Assembly: GCF_019175385.1 (NCBI RefSeq)
Contig: NC_083339.1
Span: forward strand, 29,355,637 to 29,419,636
Length of the DNA stretch: 64,000 bases
Reading direction: 5' to 3'
Origin: Lycium barbarum
Taxonomy: Eukaryota; Streptophyta; Magnoliopsida; Solanales; Solanaceae
The notes beneath the pieces are model-generated. The model did not search any database, was not told the origin of the DNA, and saw only the letters and a program-made list of their open reading frames with translations. Every line of letters starts with the position of its first letter. The stretch's first letter is position 1. Below, piece by piece: positions 1-13,538 of the stretch. A program made the position numbers and the translations under genes.

Positions 1-2480
1 GACGAAATGTGTAGACTTAGTCAACCGATCAACAATAACACAAAACTAAATCGAACTTGCCCAAGCCCTTCGGAAGACCTACAACAAAATCCATGACAAT
101 CCTCTCTCACTTCCACTAGGGAATGGGCATCCTCTGAAGCACCTCACCAGGTCTCTAGTGCTCATACTTGACTTGCTGGTAATTCAAACACTGAGCAACG
201 AAATATGAAATATCTCTCTTTATCCTGCACCACCAATAGTGTTGTCTCAAATCACGATACATCTTAGTCGCACTTGGATGAATAGAATACCTAGGGCTAT
301 GAGCCTCCTCCAAAATCAAGAGAATCAGACAACCCACATGAGGAACGCACACGCATCCGTTGATCCTCAAAATCCCCTCGTCATCAAGCACGACCTCCTT
401 GGCCTCACCACTCAACACCTTATCATGAATCTTACATAACAGGACATCCTCAAACTGCTATGTCCTGATCTGCACAAGAGAGCCGACCTCGCCTCAACAC
501 ATACTAAAACCCTGATCGAATCTGAAATATAAACCTACATAAGACTGTTAGCCAGAGTCTGAACCTCCATGGCTAAAGGATGCACCGAAGCAATTAACCG
601 AGCTAAACTGCCCATACTCACTGTCTTTCGTCTCAATGCATCAGCTACCACATTAGTTTTTCTCGGATGGTAAAGAATAGTGATATCATAATCCTTAAGT
701 AGCTCCATCCATCTATGCTGTCTAGAATTGAGATCTTCTGGTTGAACACATGTTGTAGATTGCAATGATCGGTGAATACCTCAAATTAGACCCCATACAA
801 ATAATGCCTCCAAATCTTCAACGTAAAGACTACCGCTGCCAACTCCAAATCATGAGTAGGGTAGTTCTTCTCGTGAATCTTCAACTGTCTAGAAGCATAG
901 GCAATGACCTTGCCCTCTTGCATCAATACGGTGCCCAAACCAATATAAGACGCATCACAACATACTGAGAAATCCTTACCCTCCACGGGTAATGCCAAAA
1001 TTAAAGCTGTAGTCAATAAGGTCTTGAACTTTTGGAAGCTCTCTTCACAAGCATTGGACCACTAAAAAGGAACCTTTTTTTGAGTCAATCGAGTCAGGTG
1101 CGAAGAAATAGAAGCAATCTCTTTCACAAACCGACAGTTGTAACTAGCCAAACCCACGAAGCTACGAATCTCAGTCACTAAAGTGGGCCTCGCCCAATCC
1201 CTAACAGCCTCAAACTTCTTGGGATCAACGATAATCCCGTCCTTTAATACCACGTGGCCCAAGAATGCCACTGAATCAAGCCATAACTTACACTTAGAAA
1301 ACTTGGCATACAGATCATTTTCCTTCAATAACCTAAGAACAATCCTTAAATGACGCTCATGCTCTTCCTCGCTCTTCGAATACACCAGGATATCATCAAT
1401 CAATACTATGACTAAGGAATCCAAGTATGGTTTGAAAATGCCATTCATCGAATCCATGAAAGTTTTCGGGGCATTCGTAAGCCCAAAAGACATAACAAAG
1501 AACTGTTAATGACCATAACGAGTCCTAAATGCCGTCTTCAAAATATCCTCAACCTAAATCTTCAGCTGGTGATAGCCTGACCTCAAATCAATCTTCGAAA
1601 ACACATAAGCACCCTGAAGCTATTCGAACAAGTCATCAATGCGAGGAATAGGATACTTATTTTGAAAGGTGACTTTGTTCAACTAGCAGTAATCAATACA
1701 CATCCACGTCGTGCCATATTTCTTCTTCACAAATAGCACGGGAGCGCCCCAAGGGGAAACGCTCGGTCTGATGAAACCCTTACTCAAAAAATTCTGTAAT
1801 TGTTCTTTTACCTCTCTCAACTTAGCAGGTGCCATCATATATGGCGAACTAGAAATAGTGTGAGTTCCCAGCTCAAGATCGATACATAAATTAATGTCGC
1901 GATCGGGTAGCATATTCGAGATATCTGAAGGGAATACCTCTGCGAACTCGCACATAACAGGCACATACTCAAGCGGCGGAGAATCAACACTAGTATGACG
2001 AATATGGGCCAAGTAGGCCAAGCACCCCTTATCAACTAACTTTTTTGAGCGGATATAGGAAATAATCTTCTTGGGGGGGCTTGGAGTACCCCTCCACTCA
2101 AGTCTAGGAATATCTTGCATGGCTAGAGTGATTGTCTTGGCGTGACAGTCCAAGATCGCATGGTAAGGGGACAACCAACTCATACCCAAAATAATGTCAA
2201 AATCTACTATATCCAAAATCAACAAGTCTACCCACGTGTTGTAACCCATAAAAGTAGCTAAACAAAAATGATAGACTCGATCAAATACTACCTAATCTCT
2301 AACCAGAGTAGACACGTGAATAGGCATATCAAGACGGTCACAAGTCAAATCCCAACCAGAAGAATGATAAGCAGACACATAAGAGAAAGTAGACCCTGGA
2401 TCAAATAAACCAGACGCTGCCTGATGACGAACAAAAATGGTACATGAGATCACAGCATCGGATGCCTCAGCCTCTGTCTT
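1..2480 (-). pseudogene. Ty3/gypsy chromovirus pol (protease, RT, RNase H, integrase), decayed and cut by the window edge
   Basis: Seen, reading on the minus strand: a protease with DPGST (about 2385-2400) and a DIILGMSWL core (about 2190). Next is reverse transcriptase with the QLNKVTFQNKYP and [10 protein letters not shown] blocks (1500-1690) and an IDDILVYS active site (about 1390). RNase H follows (535-1016; [10 protein letters not shown] and IAYASRQL), then the integrase zinc-binding domain (155-418) and the start of the integrase core (about 1-100). The frame is broken into pieces by stop codons, and the last Cys of the integrase HHCC finger is Tyr (CLNY), so it is a dead copy. The order PR-RT-RH-INT is that of Ty3/gypsy. 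The wording of the motifs is closest to the Tekay/Del chromovirus lineage, but the chromodomain lies outside the window, so the lineage is inferred. Confidence 0.9.
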
Positions 2481-2639
2481 ACCAGGAAAAGCATAACAAT
2501 AAGCACCACCACGGCCGCTCCGGTCGAACTGAGTTCCTCCCCTGGAGGCCCGAGAACCACCTCTACCAGACTGATAACCACCCCAACCCTAGAGGAATAC
2601 GAGCCATCACGGCCTGACTGAGCGCCGCCTCTAGATGAA

Positions 2640-4076
2640 GAACTACCCTAGCTACCAGAAGATGCCAAAGTCCTAGGGGTTTGGAATCTGGAACCCTGTT
2701 GCATCCCACCCAGCCTGGATCGGGTGCACTTTCTCATAATGTGTCCGAGATCACCACAAACGTAGCAAGCTCTAGGTGTCAGAGGCTAAAACACTAAAGC
2801 TGAGGAACCGGAGTAACCATCTTGGTCTGTTGGTCGAGAAAATGAACCTCCAGAAGCCTGCCCTGACCCATAACCCCTCTATCTAAAGGGGACACCTGAA
2901 GATTCCTGAAGCACAAATTGAATGGGGTGGCTGGGGTGTGATTGATAGGTCCTGGATACTGGCCCCCGCCTCTCGAACTGGACTCACTGTATCAACCATA
3001 ATTACGAGGCCTCTTCTCACTAGTCCCACTAAGAGATTGGGCCCTAGCCAACTGAATACTTACGAGATGATCCACTACAGCCTGGACGGAAGACCCCATG
3101 GCTACAAGCTGAAGACAAACAACATGAAGTGGAAGCACCAGCCCACTCACAAATTTGTTAACCCTTTCTGACCCGGTTGAAATCAACTGTGTCGCATAGC
3201 ATACCAAGAATAGAAATCGAGCCTTATACTCAGCCACAGACATACCCCTCTGATGCAAGTGGATGAACTTATCCCTTCGCTGATCTCTCAAAGTACGGGG
3301 TACATACTTCTCTAAGAAGGCCTAGTAAAACTGTACCTAAGAGAGTGGAGGCGAACCAACAGGCCTTCAATCAATGTACGACCTCTACCAAGTCTTCGTA
3401 TCCCCGCGAAGCTGGCAAGACACATAATCCACACCATGCGACTCCATAATAACCATCTTGTACAATATCTTATGCATATCAATAATGAACTCATACGCAT
3501 CCTCACTAGGCATACCAAAGAATCTAGGTGGCTCCATCTTCAAGAATCTACCAACAAGCTCTTGATCCCCAAGTGTCAAGACATGGCCTGCTATGAACCT
3601 AGGAGTAGCTGCAGAGGCTGGAAACCCATCAATGTGCGAGGCCATGGCAGCAGTTGGTTGCATCTCCGGCGTTTATCCCTGCTCAGGATTCTACACTCCT
3701 GTTATGGTATGTGATCTACCTAGAGTAGTGGCACCACGCACAGCATGTTGACCATCAAGATGTAGAATGATACGGGCCATAGTGTCCTGAACTACTGAAT
3801 CGGACATAACCTTGGGGTGAGTCTGGGCTGGCCCCATCCCTCCCCCAACTGCATGCTCTCGCGTGGGCTGGCGCTCTGGCTGAAGCTCTGGTTGGCACTC
3901 TGGAGAATCTAATCTAGTGTGTCTCTATCTAGCCATAGGGTCCCCGCCCCTGGCTGGTGTAGCACCACGACCTTTAGCCCGACCGTGGCCTCTAGTCTAT
4001 CCTCATCCTCGCATACCGGCCCTGAAGTAGGCTCGAGCGCCTCGTCCCTAGAAACAGTAGCTTGAGTCCTCACCAT
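2640..4076 (-). pseudogene. gypsy gag remnant of the same element
   Basis: On the minus strand this begins with a probable start codon near 4076 (MVRTQATVSRDEA), followed by an Arg/Gly-rich leader. The capsid-like body (3385-3663 and 2992-3291) contains FLKMEPPRFFGMPSEDAYEF and the GMSVAEYKARF segment typical of Retrotrans_gag. The single nucleocapsid zinc knuckle CYVCGDLGHIMRKC (CX2CX4HX4C) is intact at about 2729-2774. Stops and frame changes separate the pieces, so no full-length Gag can be made. It lies directly between the PBS/5' LTR (4263-7012) and pol, as expected for a gypsy element. Confidence 0.85.
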
Positions 4077-4262
4077 ATGTGAGAGAATAGAAGTGAATCA
4101 AATACCTATTCGAATATTCTAGAAACCAATTTGAATAAAGTAGCACAAAAGAATCTGAAGTTTCATAAATGTCTCATAGCCTCTCGCAGATAAGTACGGA
4201 GCTTATCGTATTGATCCACAAGACTCTACTAGACATGCTCTTGTACTTATAGACCGGGTAAC

Positions 4263-4281
4263 CTTGGCTTTGATACTAACT
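4263..4281 (-). promoter_or_regulatory. Primer-binding site of the minus-strand gypsy element
   Basis: Read on the minus strand, TAGTATCAAAGCC lies immediately after the LTR end GTCTTGACA. It is a slightly mutated match to the initiator-Met tRNA primer site TGGTATCAGAGC. It fixes the inner border of the 5' LTR and the element's orientation. Confidence 0.75.
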
Positions 4282-7012
4282 TGTCAAGACCTAAATCACT
4301 AGTCATGCGGGCACCTACCATTTCACACCTTGGTAGGTGAACCTATCCCTTAATTATCAACTCAAATGCAGTAAAGTAAATAAGATGGTAGAATATAAGT
4401 CTAAAACATAAATAAGGATAAGTGCGGAAATACAAATAAAATCCCCAAGAAGTGGTCTGACTCGTACAAGAGCGACTACATAAATGTCACTGTCTGATTA
4501 GAAGAATATAAAGACAGGATAGATGAGTCTCCGGGCAGTGTCTTGTCGGATGCTCTCCCTAGATACTCACAAGCTGGGCCTCGGGAATCAGTCATGAGGA
4601 GTGGAAGTAGAGCTTGTCATGTACTCTGCACTCAGAAAAGAATGCAGTAAGGTAGTATTAGTACAAACACTATGTACTGGTAGGTAACATAGGCCAACAA
4701 CAGTTAGCTAACATATATAAAGGAAGAACTGAAGAATAGACATGCTCGCAATCAAGTACAAACACAACACAGTCCAAGAACAATAATTCAAGTATAGTAG
4801 TATCAAGCCATAGCCTAGGTGAAAGTCTCTAATCCTCGAGTCCATCTTTCTAAGTAAACTCTTACAAGTCACAGCAACTCAAACCAATCATCAACTAAGG
4901 AATCAACGAGAAATGTACCATCCAATAATAAGAGATTCAATGCAAGTGAAATGTGATGATATGCAATGCACTGTCCAAATGCAATCACCGTACACACATG
5001 CTACGGACGGAATACCTCCACGCATCGATAGTCATGACCCATGAGGGACCTACGAAGTCCATACCAATCATTTAGTACATAGCCCAGAGATGACTCCACA
5101 ACAACAACCACACCACTAGCCATTCCGCACACAGCCCAGAGAAGGCTAAGCTATCAAATATGTTCAAAGAATCACGGATGTTTCCGTCTCACTTATAATC
5201 ATTAACACCGATCACAGGTAATATCAATGTAACGTGGAAATAAGGATGAATGCAATGCAAAATAACAATATCAGTTGTATCATATCAATCCCAATTGCGT
5301 CGCACATGGACACATGTCACAATATAAATATCAATATCAAGTCAAGTACTTCCCTCTATCCATGATAATGTCGAGATAAGTGAGAGACAACTGTATCATA
5401 ATCACAGTATGACAACTAAGTACAATTCCAATATCACACACATGGCGACGAGCCAATAAATCACAAAGAGGAGACAAGCCCGCAAATTAGTCAACAATAC
5501 CAAACTTAAGTATTCCATTCCAACTTCATACCCGAAGGCGTAACATGCTTTCTCCGACAATCACTAACTCTACATATGCTTCGCTAACCAAAGTTAACTA
5601 GAAGGTAAGCCATAACCTACCTGGCTGCCGAGCTGGAGCCACGAACAATCAAATCTTTGCCTTGCCTTTTCGGATAGCCTCTAAGTACTCAAAGTCTATC
5701 CATTATCAAATTCTAAGTTAGAAATAAGGAATAACGATACCCATAATGCTATACTATCATTCGAATAAAAAAAACTAAGGAAAAATAGAAACAGGTCCAC
5801 ACGAGTAAAATGGTTGTTTCGAAGGTGGAGTAGGCAACCCAATATTTTAGAAGTTCAATTCTACTCCCCAATTGCTAAATTAGCTCAAGAATTGGTCAAT
5901 TTCATCATTCAAGTCAAAACCCCCAATTTGGGTATAAACCCTAACATTCAATCTTTCAATTCATCGACTATAATGGAAGATTCAAGCCAATTGGTCATTA
6001 ATTCATCAAATTCCATGCTCAGATTAGTCAAATCTTCGAATAAATCTCATATTAGATGGCTAAATATCAAATAATAAAGTAAATATCAAAACCCATCTTC
6101 TTCTTTAGGTTCTATAGATTTCCTACCTTGGATTCATGCTTAAGAAGGGTAAATGAATGAAGTCAAGGTTAGAGAGCTTACCCCTAAGAGAAATCTGCTT
6201 AGAACCTCTTCAATTGCCTTAAAGATACTGAGGAACAATATATGTAGGAATAGGCAGTGAAGGATTTTACTTATCATTAAATAAGAATCAGGTCTACATC
6301 ACCCGCTATAGCGGTAGAGGGTCCGCTACAGCGGAACTGCTCCCGCGGCTCACTATTTGCCACAGCGTATCCGCTACAGTGAAGCCCTATCCATTGTAGC
6401 AGATTACTATGAATCCACTCCAACACACCATAGCAGACCAGGGCTCACAGAGGCGAGTCTGCTACGGCACACAAGGTGCCATCATAGCGGACATTAGACA
6501 CCAGAAAATGCTGATTGTTTAACAATTCCTTCCCAAAACCCGACAATCACCCAAGACCTCCCAGATACAAACCATGCATGCAACCAAACATAAAAATGTG
6601 CTATGGAGTCACTCGTGGTCTTGGAATTCCTAACGGAGGTCTATTTGACTAGGTCAACACCCAATGGTCAAAGACCAACTATCCAACCAATAACCCAAAA
6701 TGTTCCCGAGTGGCTCGACAACCAAAGTGAACATCCAAACAAGTCATAATCGACCATCCGGACCTCTCAAAATTGACGAATTTTTGAAAAAGTCATGGTT
6801 ACCTAAAAGTCAACTATCGGTCAATCGCTATTCACTTTAAGGCTATATTTCACATAAGTCATCATAAAACTCACCCAACTACCTCAGGAACCGTGCCACC
6901 CATCCCCGCAGGTCAAAATCATACTAATAGGGCTCGGTGAAGGGGTCAACGAGAGTTATTGGGTCAAAAGCACTATAACGACCAAACGGGTCGTTAAAAG
7001 TGTCGACTTACA
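4282..7012 (-). repeat. 5' LTR of the minus-strand gypsy element (about 2.73 kb)
   Basis: The segment is bounded on the plus strand by TGTCAAGACC (next to the PBS) and GTCGACTTACA, so on the minus strand it runs TG...CA as an LTR should. It has no convincing ORF. A U3-side block at about 6296-6490 contains repeated variants of CCGCTACAGCGG (see findings). The five bases outside the outer end are GGGAT (7013-7017); the matching target duplication would lie beyond the left edge of the window. The outer border is inferred from the TG/CA ends and the change of context. Confidence 0.7.
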
Positions 7013-8111
7013 GGGATAAGAGTAAGCTATGTTGAACGATGTCCCATTCTTTCAGTATATCTAATTTCTAAAGTTAATTCTTTATCCATGCCCTATGTCC
7101 CTGACTCAAAAGCGAAGCCTACAATTGTACTCTATGCAAGTCATACTTATGCCTTATTCTTACTTCAATACTCATGTCCAAACGCCATGGTATGAAGCCT
7201 CAAATTACTCATGTAAATGTCATGTTGCCCATATCCCATGCCCCATGTCATGCTATTCACGTATTCACATTTATGCCATATTAAACATCTTTCCATGTAC
7301 ACTTGTTCCATGTTACGTCCTTCATGTTCAACGTACACATGTCACGTCTATCCTCTAAAATGAAGTGTCATATATGATTCATACCTATGATTCCTTTTCT
7401 CTCAAACCTTTATAATCCACTCACAAGAATAAGCAAGATGAGCCAAGGTATTCGTATCTATGTTTAGAGCGAACAAGGTAAGGTCCGAAGTAAGGTACAT
7501 TCCAATTTCAAAAGGAGATCCTTTCACGTACCTTGTAGTACTTATTTCAGAAGTATTCTACTCAAATTCAATGTATTCATGTCATGCCTATGCTAGAGCA
7601 TTATGCTAGGATCATATTCTTATTCTATGACTGATGTCTGTCTCATTCACACTGAGTTGCAATTACATTCAAATCCTAAGTCGTACTCTTATCTCATATG
7701 GTTGTCATGGTGATATACGAACATCTATGATCAAGTCTCTAAGTGTTCAGGTCCCATCTCTACTCAGTATTCAGATCTCCCGTGTATAGTATTCATATAT
7801 TCATTCACTTCAATAGCTATATGTTCAAGTTAGTCCGGGATTCATAAAAGTTAGTATTCACATATTCATGTCAGTTCAATATTCGTGTTAGTCACGTTCA
7901 TGTTTCAGTTATCCTGTTATGTCATGTCATGCATATAATGATGCCCGTGAGGTTTTTGTTGAGCTCGGGTTAGCAGGAAGGTCTTTGAGAAATATTGGGA
8001 TAGTCCTATCTCCAAAGGAAACTCTATTGAAATTTATGTAGAATTCCAGAGGTAGTCCCACTTCTAGTCACGACCAACATTCGAGGACGAATGATTCCAA
8101 GGAGGAGATAA
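7013..8111 (+). mobile_element. 3' internal (post-pol) region of a plus-strand gypsy element
   Basis: There is no long ORF. The segment ends with CATTCGAGGACGAATG and then AAGGAGGAGATA, a purine-rich tract, directly before an LTR start TGCAACACCCCG. That arrangement (end of pol, polypurine tract, 3' LTR) is what I know from plant chromoviruses. The left side is cut off by the minus-strand gypsy element ending at 7012, so the coding region is missing. Confidence 0.65.
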
Positions 8112-10132
8112 TGCAACACCCCGCACCTTCAGGCTAAGGTTGACCCGTAAGATTAAGGTATGATGGAACTGATACGAGGTGTGTATAAAAGGGTTTGAAA
8201 CCTAATCAAGGCATAATAATAGTCTTAGCACAAAGTAAAGTCGGAAGCTACTCTACAGAGCCTGTTTTCAAGTGAGTTAGCACAGGGTCTCACTTCAAGA
8301 AAATATTTGGGAACATCTATAAGGAATTTGGGAAAACTTCCTTTACGAAATTGTAGCCGTTTGAAATACCTTTCCAACGGTATATTGTGGAAGGAAAACA
8401 GACAACTATACAAAAGGTTATGTACGAATTACTAAATAGTGTTATGCCGACTCCGGCAGAATTTGCAGTCCGTAAAACGGCCCGTAAAAACTTTTACGGG
8501 CAGTAAAATGCCCAAATGATCCATCACAATGTTACAGTTTCACGACATGATTTACGGGCCGTAAAATAGGCCTAAAGTGAGCGTAAAACGGGTCCGATAA
8601 CAACTTTAAAACTTTATTTTTTTGCTTTTTCACTTCATTCTTCACATTCTCAAGCCCTAGAATGACTGTTCTCTCTTCTCCTTATCCTCTCCCTAGAACG
8701 ATCGTTCTCTCTTCTCCTCATCCTCATACATCATTGTTCCTGACCTAGGATTTTCAAGAAAACTCATCTCAAGGTTCAAGATTCAAGCTTTTGGAATTCT
8801 TCTTCAAAGATTCAGACTCTTGTCAAGTTTTTGGAGCGATTAAGGTATGTAGGGCCTCTATCCGCGTGTCGGAACATTTTTGTTCTTTCCCATGCCACGT
8901 TTGATCCATGTAAACATGTTTTCCCTCAGAATCAAGACTTTGCCTAAGTTCATGAAAACCTTAGATACATGCTAAATAGGTTTGGTTATGTTTTCATTAG
9001 TTGAGTTCATGGTAGGTTATTATTACTACCAGGAATCTGTCTATAAGCCATGGATGACTCATGATTTGAACTCCATGGGTCCTAAATTACAAGTCATGAA
9101 TTAATATTGCTCAAGTCCATAAATCTTACATGTCATCCATGTTTCTTACAATTTATTATTATTATATCTATGTCTTTTCATGATACATGTACGTATAAAT
9201 CATATCTACAAGTCATGGGCTTTCTAGCCAATGATATCCATTCATGTTTTGGGAGTAGCATAGATTGACCGAGAAGGTTTAAAAACCTGAAGCTACGCAT
9301 GCCAGCGTAGGATAAGCATCGCTCCGTTCAGTTAGAATGATTCCTTCATGTTTATTGATTGGATCCTTTCATGACATGTTCATGTCTCATGCCCTGGCAA
9401 GGTATGGGATGGCTTTGCTGGTCGGCCAGGTACTAGACTCCACATTCTCACGTGGTGATTTGATGTTGTCAGTCATACTAATGCTCCCCCATTTATACTA
9501 TTTATCGTGTTACTATGTATTCATGTCAGTTATTTTCATGTTGAGTTACAGTTTCAGTTTCACCTTATTTCATGTACTTATGTTATTGATTTGGGTTGCC
9601 CATTCCTCGAGCACCCCACTTACCATTCTTTCACTCTGTTACTTTACATACCAGTACAATTCAAATGTACGAACGTCCCTTTTGCCCGGGGCCTGTATTT
9701 CACGATACAGGTGTTGATTTACATGTTGACGGATCTGCTCGCTAGGATTTCTCTCGTATCAGCTATTGGTGAGCCCCACTTTATTGGCAGTGTAGTCTTA
9801 TTTTATGTTATGTCATGCAGTAGAGGTATGCCGAGGGCCTTGTCCCGGTAAACAATTGAGGTTTCATAGACTAGTCTAGCATGTCATGTCAGATACTCAG
9901 TTGTGCTTAGCCTTGTCGTCTACATTATTACGATTTCCATACTTATGTTTAAAACATTGTTTTCAGACTTATGATTAAAAAATCTCATGCTTATTCAAAA
10001 TTTCATGATTTAACTTATATTCTGCATCAGTGCATGTCGCATGTTGATTCAGTAAGCCATGTGGTTCGTTCGGTCACATGCAGCAAGATACCTAGTGCCA
10101 TGTTACGCCCATGTCATGGTTCCTGGCGTGAC
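8112..10132 (+). repeat. 3' LTR (about 2.02 kb) of the plus-strand gypsy element
   Basis: It starts TGCAACACCCCGCACC and ends near GGCGTGAC at 10132. It is homologous along its length to the LTR starting at 62097. Shared blocks include AATTTGGGAAAACTTCCTT (8326/62367), GGTATGTAGGG (8844/62861), ACCGAGAAGG (9268/63439) and the GGTGAGCCCCA stretch (9770/63898). It carries TTTACGGGCC-type near-palindromes at about 8460-8600. The ORFs of 126 and 114 aa at 9337-9851 are chance reading frames in the LTR. Confidence 0.8.
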
Positions 10133-10390
10133 TTTAACAATCCGTAGCTATTTTTGTATATTTACATTTCATACCTGGTTTTTAGGTGTATTCGCGTGTA
10201 TTTTAGTGTATTTGAATACACTTTCTAGTTGTATTCGTAGCTAGGTTTTAGGTATCCCCGCATGTATTTGAGTGTATTTGAATACACTACTCATCCATAT
10301 ATATTTGTATATAAATGAAACAAAAAAACACATAAAATCAAAAATCCAATTCATTTGGAAAACATAGTCATAATATAGTCAAAATATGTA

Positions 10391-10459
<69 letters not shown>

Positions 10460-11038
10460 TTGTATTCAACTTTTGCGGTACGTAAACCAAATACATTCAA
10501 ATACATATATACAATTGCATATAGCTATGAAATGAAAATTGTAGCTACGAAATGTAATTGCCTTAAATATTAGTTATTAACTATACATACCTCATAGAGT
10601 TAGCTATGCCATGTAAACTTTCCGTTTATTTATTCATTAGTATGTTAACATAATAATTACGTGTTTTTATATACATGTTATATTCTTGAAATAGATCAAA
10701 CAGTTTGCCAAAAGATGAACAATTCTATAACGCATTTTGAAAATTAGAATTCTCATAGACAATAATACGGACCATAGATTTTGATACATATTTGCTTCTT
10801 TAACCTTTCAAAGAACCATTTTCTTAAGGCATCATTCTCCAAATCAATTACATATGTGAGGGTAGAATCTTACATGTTTAAATAAAAATGATAAATGTAT
10901 TCAAATTAGTTATAATGATATAAACGAAATATATACTAATTGTGTACATGTAAAACATGAATATTGGTTGATATTCATAGTTATACAAGGAGGATACATG
11001 GTGTTGAGCTGGCATAGTTATACAAGGAGGATACATGG
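10133..11038. other. AT-rich spacer with a (TA)n tract and short palindromic repeats
   Basis: No gene is visible. A (TA)n microsatellite spans about 10395-10452. On both sides are repeated, partly inverted copies of TGTATTTGAATACA (10205-10290, 10487-10515) and of GTAGCTA/TAGCTAC ends (10144, 10540). This suggests a small non-autonomous DNA element of about 10140-10560, but I cannot fix its ends. Confidence 0.4.
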
Positions 11039-11048
11039 TGTTGAGCTG
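10976..11048. repeat. 36-bp direct repeat across an LTR start
   Basis: Two copies of a 36-bp unit (10976-11011 and 11013-11048) begin CATAGTTATACAAGGAGGAT and end GGTGTTGAGCTG. The unit spans a purine-rich tract and the first bases of the LTR that starts at 11039. Confidence 0.85.
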
Positions 11049-12051
11049 AACATATGTGAATTCAAGTTTTAATGATTCACAATAATGTATAACTGACAAA
11101 CAATGTTCAAACATGATGGACAAACATACACAAGAACCAGGTCCTTAACATGTTTCTTAAAAGAACTAGTAAAGCTGACAACAGGGTTGCACAAAAATTG
11201 AAAGAACCAAGTCCTTTGCAAAAGGCTGAAGACTGTTGATCAAAGCTGAAAAGTTGTTCCATACGTAAGAAGGATTTCACGAACAGTTGAGATCACGACT
11301 TAATCCAATGATGCAAGGAATACAAGTTCAAGACATGGAAACATTACCATAATTACGAACATAGAAATAACTTTGGAATTAGGAGTAAATGTGTACAGGC
11401 CGACGCGAATTATGGAAACCAAATTCAACAAGTATTGTATTTTTGATTTCTTGAACCAAGTTCAGTTTGGATTTGGAGAATACATCTACAAGGAAACCAC
11501 CATTCTTACTTCTATATATAGCACCATATTGATGCTATTGAGGCTTGACACTATTTCACAGATTAAGAACATATTTCTCATAGATAGTCGTCCTTGAGAG
11601 AGAGTCAATTGGCAACAACAAATAACTTATTCCTAAAGAGTTTATTGCTTACAACTCTAAGTTGTTAGTTTGTTTGTCGTTTTGATCAATTGTAAACCTT
11701 ACCACTTTACTAGACTAGGTTGATTTTTGTTCTGATCAATTGTAAACCTTATTACTTTACTAGAATTTTGTAATAGGAGTTGCATTGAGTTGTAAGAGCT
11801 TTCTATACTGGTAGAGTCTTGGAATAAGTAGCTACAATTACGGAGAACTGTAGAGGAGAGGTACTAAATTTTTAGCTCCTTAGGTTATTGAGTTGTGACC
11901 ACAAAACTGCTTGAGTTTTAGTGAAGTTGTTAGAAAAATTCTATAAAGATAGGTCACAATTTTTTACTCCCTTGAGGAAGGAGTTTTTCCCGTTAAATTC
12001 TAGTGTGATTTATTACTCCGCACTTTACTTCTTGATTAGTTCTTTAGTGCA
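11039..12051 (+). repeat. SIRE-like copia LTR (about 1.0 kb), probably an element remnant
   Basis: It starts TGTTGAGCTGAACATATG, followed by a TTTTAATGATTCAC block that matches TTTTGATGATTGAC near the start of the SIRE LTRs at 15227 and 23388. A TATA-like CTTCTATATATAGCACC lies at about 11510. The 3' part (about 11860-12010) aligns loosely with the R-U5 end of the SIRE LTRs. The end at TAGTGCA (12051) is a best guess. The flanking pentamers CATGG and AAAAG do not match, so it is not a clean solo LTR. Confidence 0.5.
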
Positions 12052-12949
12052 AAAAGGGCGAAGCTAAAATAACACATGGATACACACACTGATATATATA
12101 GAAAAAACATACATAAATATAGATAATAATATCCAATAGTATTTTTAAGCAAATCTATTGTATGTTGATTGTGTACAAGTCGTGAGTAAGTTCCCTCAGT
12201 ATGCTGGTTTAAGGAAGTTATCATCAACCACTACAAGTCTGTAGTATTCACACCCTTTGTTGATGCATATAGTGCAAAAAACGTATACATAAAGTATTCT
12301 TTATCCGATTTTCTCAAAGTGACAACTGACTCTGAAATTGATTGTATCAACATATATAACTACCTTGATAGCATTCCATACATCTCCATTGGATCCCCTC
12401 TTGAAAATTACGGCATTTTTCGTTTCAATTTATGTTTCTTCCCCAGTAGCTTAAGTCAAGACGATATTTCTTTTTCGTGTTGTGCACTATATTTTGCGAT
12501 GTATACTATTTTTGGCTCATCATAGTTATCCTTGATAGTATTTCCAGTGACAAATAGAAGTATCTAGATATTGTGTAGAAAATCTATCCTTCATTGAGCA
12601 TATATGATCATCAATGGATTTTCTATCCTTCAAAGTTGAAATCTTAAAATTCCACATGCAACGGTTATTAGGCCATAAAAGAATACTGAGCAATATACGT
12701 ATCTTTATGTGTGTGTGTGTGTGTGTGTGTCTATATATAGGCACATCAAACATTCAAGACAAATTAATAGAGAATTCTTTTCTAATCAAATAGAGTCATG
12801 ATTTTATGCCTGTGAGAAGAAGATCCTGTAAAAGTGATATGCCTGACCTTTTACTACAAAATTTGAGCTTGTGGAAACTATCTATCCAGGCTGAAAATCC
12901 CAAAACAGCAAGACAAACGATGTGACGACAAGTGACAATAAAGCAATAA
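12052..12949. other. Spacer without a recognisable gene
   Basis: AT-rich DNA with only short random ORFs. A (GT)n microsatellite lies at about 12709-12730. Nothing else can be supported. Confidence 0.6.
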
Positions 12950-13538
12950 GCTCAAGGAGGCTTGTAAGTGAGCAAACTTGGTCTTTTCCTTTTTATTCTG
13001 AATGAAAGTAATTGCCATCTATCTGTACCCAATAATCCTCTAAAATGTCTAGGGAGGTCTGCAAAAGTGTTGTGTATACACAAATTCTCATGATTGTGAC
13101 ATAGAGAAGCCAATTTATGCGCAACTGGATTAACTTCTCTAAACCAGTGTCTGGTGATAATATCATGTCTATCCACTAATATGCTAATTTTCTTTATGGA
13201 ATCTTCAATCCTCTAAGGAATTTTTTTAGTTTTTATTTCAGAGATTTGTACAGTAGCAATGAGTCAGTCTCCCTTATGATCATATTGTAGCCATTTTTTA
13301 TGTAACATTTGAGCCATATAAGAAGGAACCTACCTTGACCCAATTGCAAACCTTGGCCCATGAAATAAAAATATGATGATAAATTTTTCTTCGTTGTTTG
13401 TGACCACTCCTCCTCCTCCACAGCTACTATTGATACATGATCCATCACTGTTAAGCTTCACAAAAGTATAGGTGGTTTGATCCATAATACCACAGTAGTA
13501 GAATTATTATGAAATAAGGCTTCATAAAGTTTGCATAC

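Noticed and set aside
9337..9851. ORFs of 126 and 114 codons, apparently hydrophobic
   Set aside because: Two overlapping frames in LTR sequence; hydrophobicity follows from T-rich DNA. Not conserved in the LTR at 62097.
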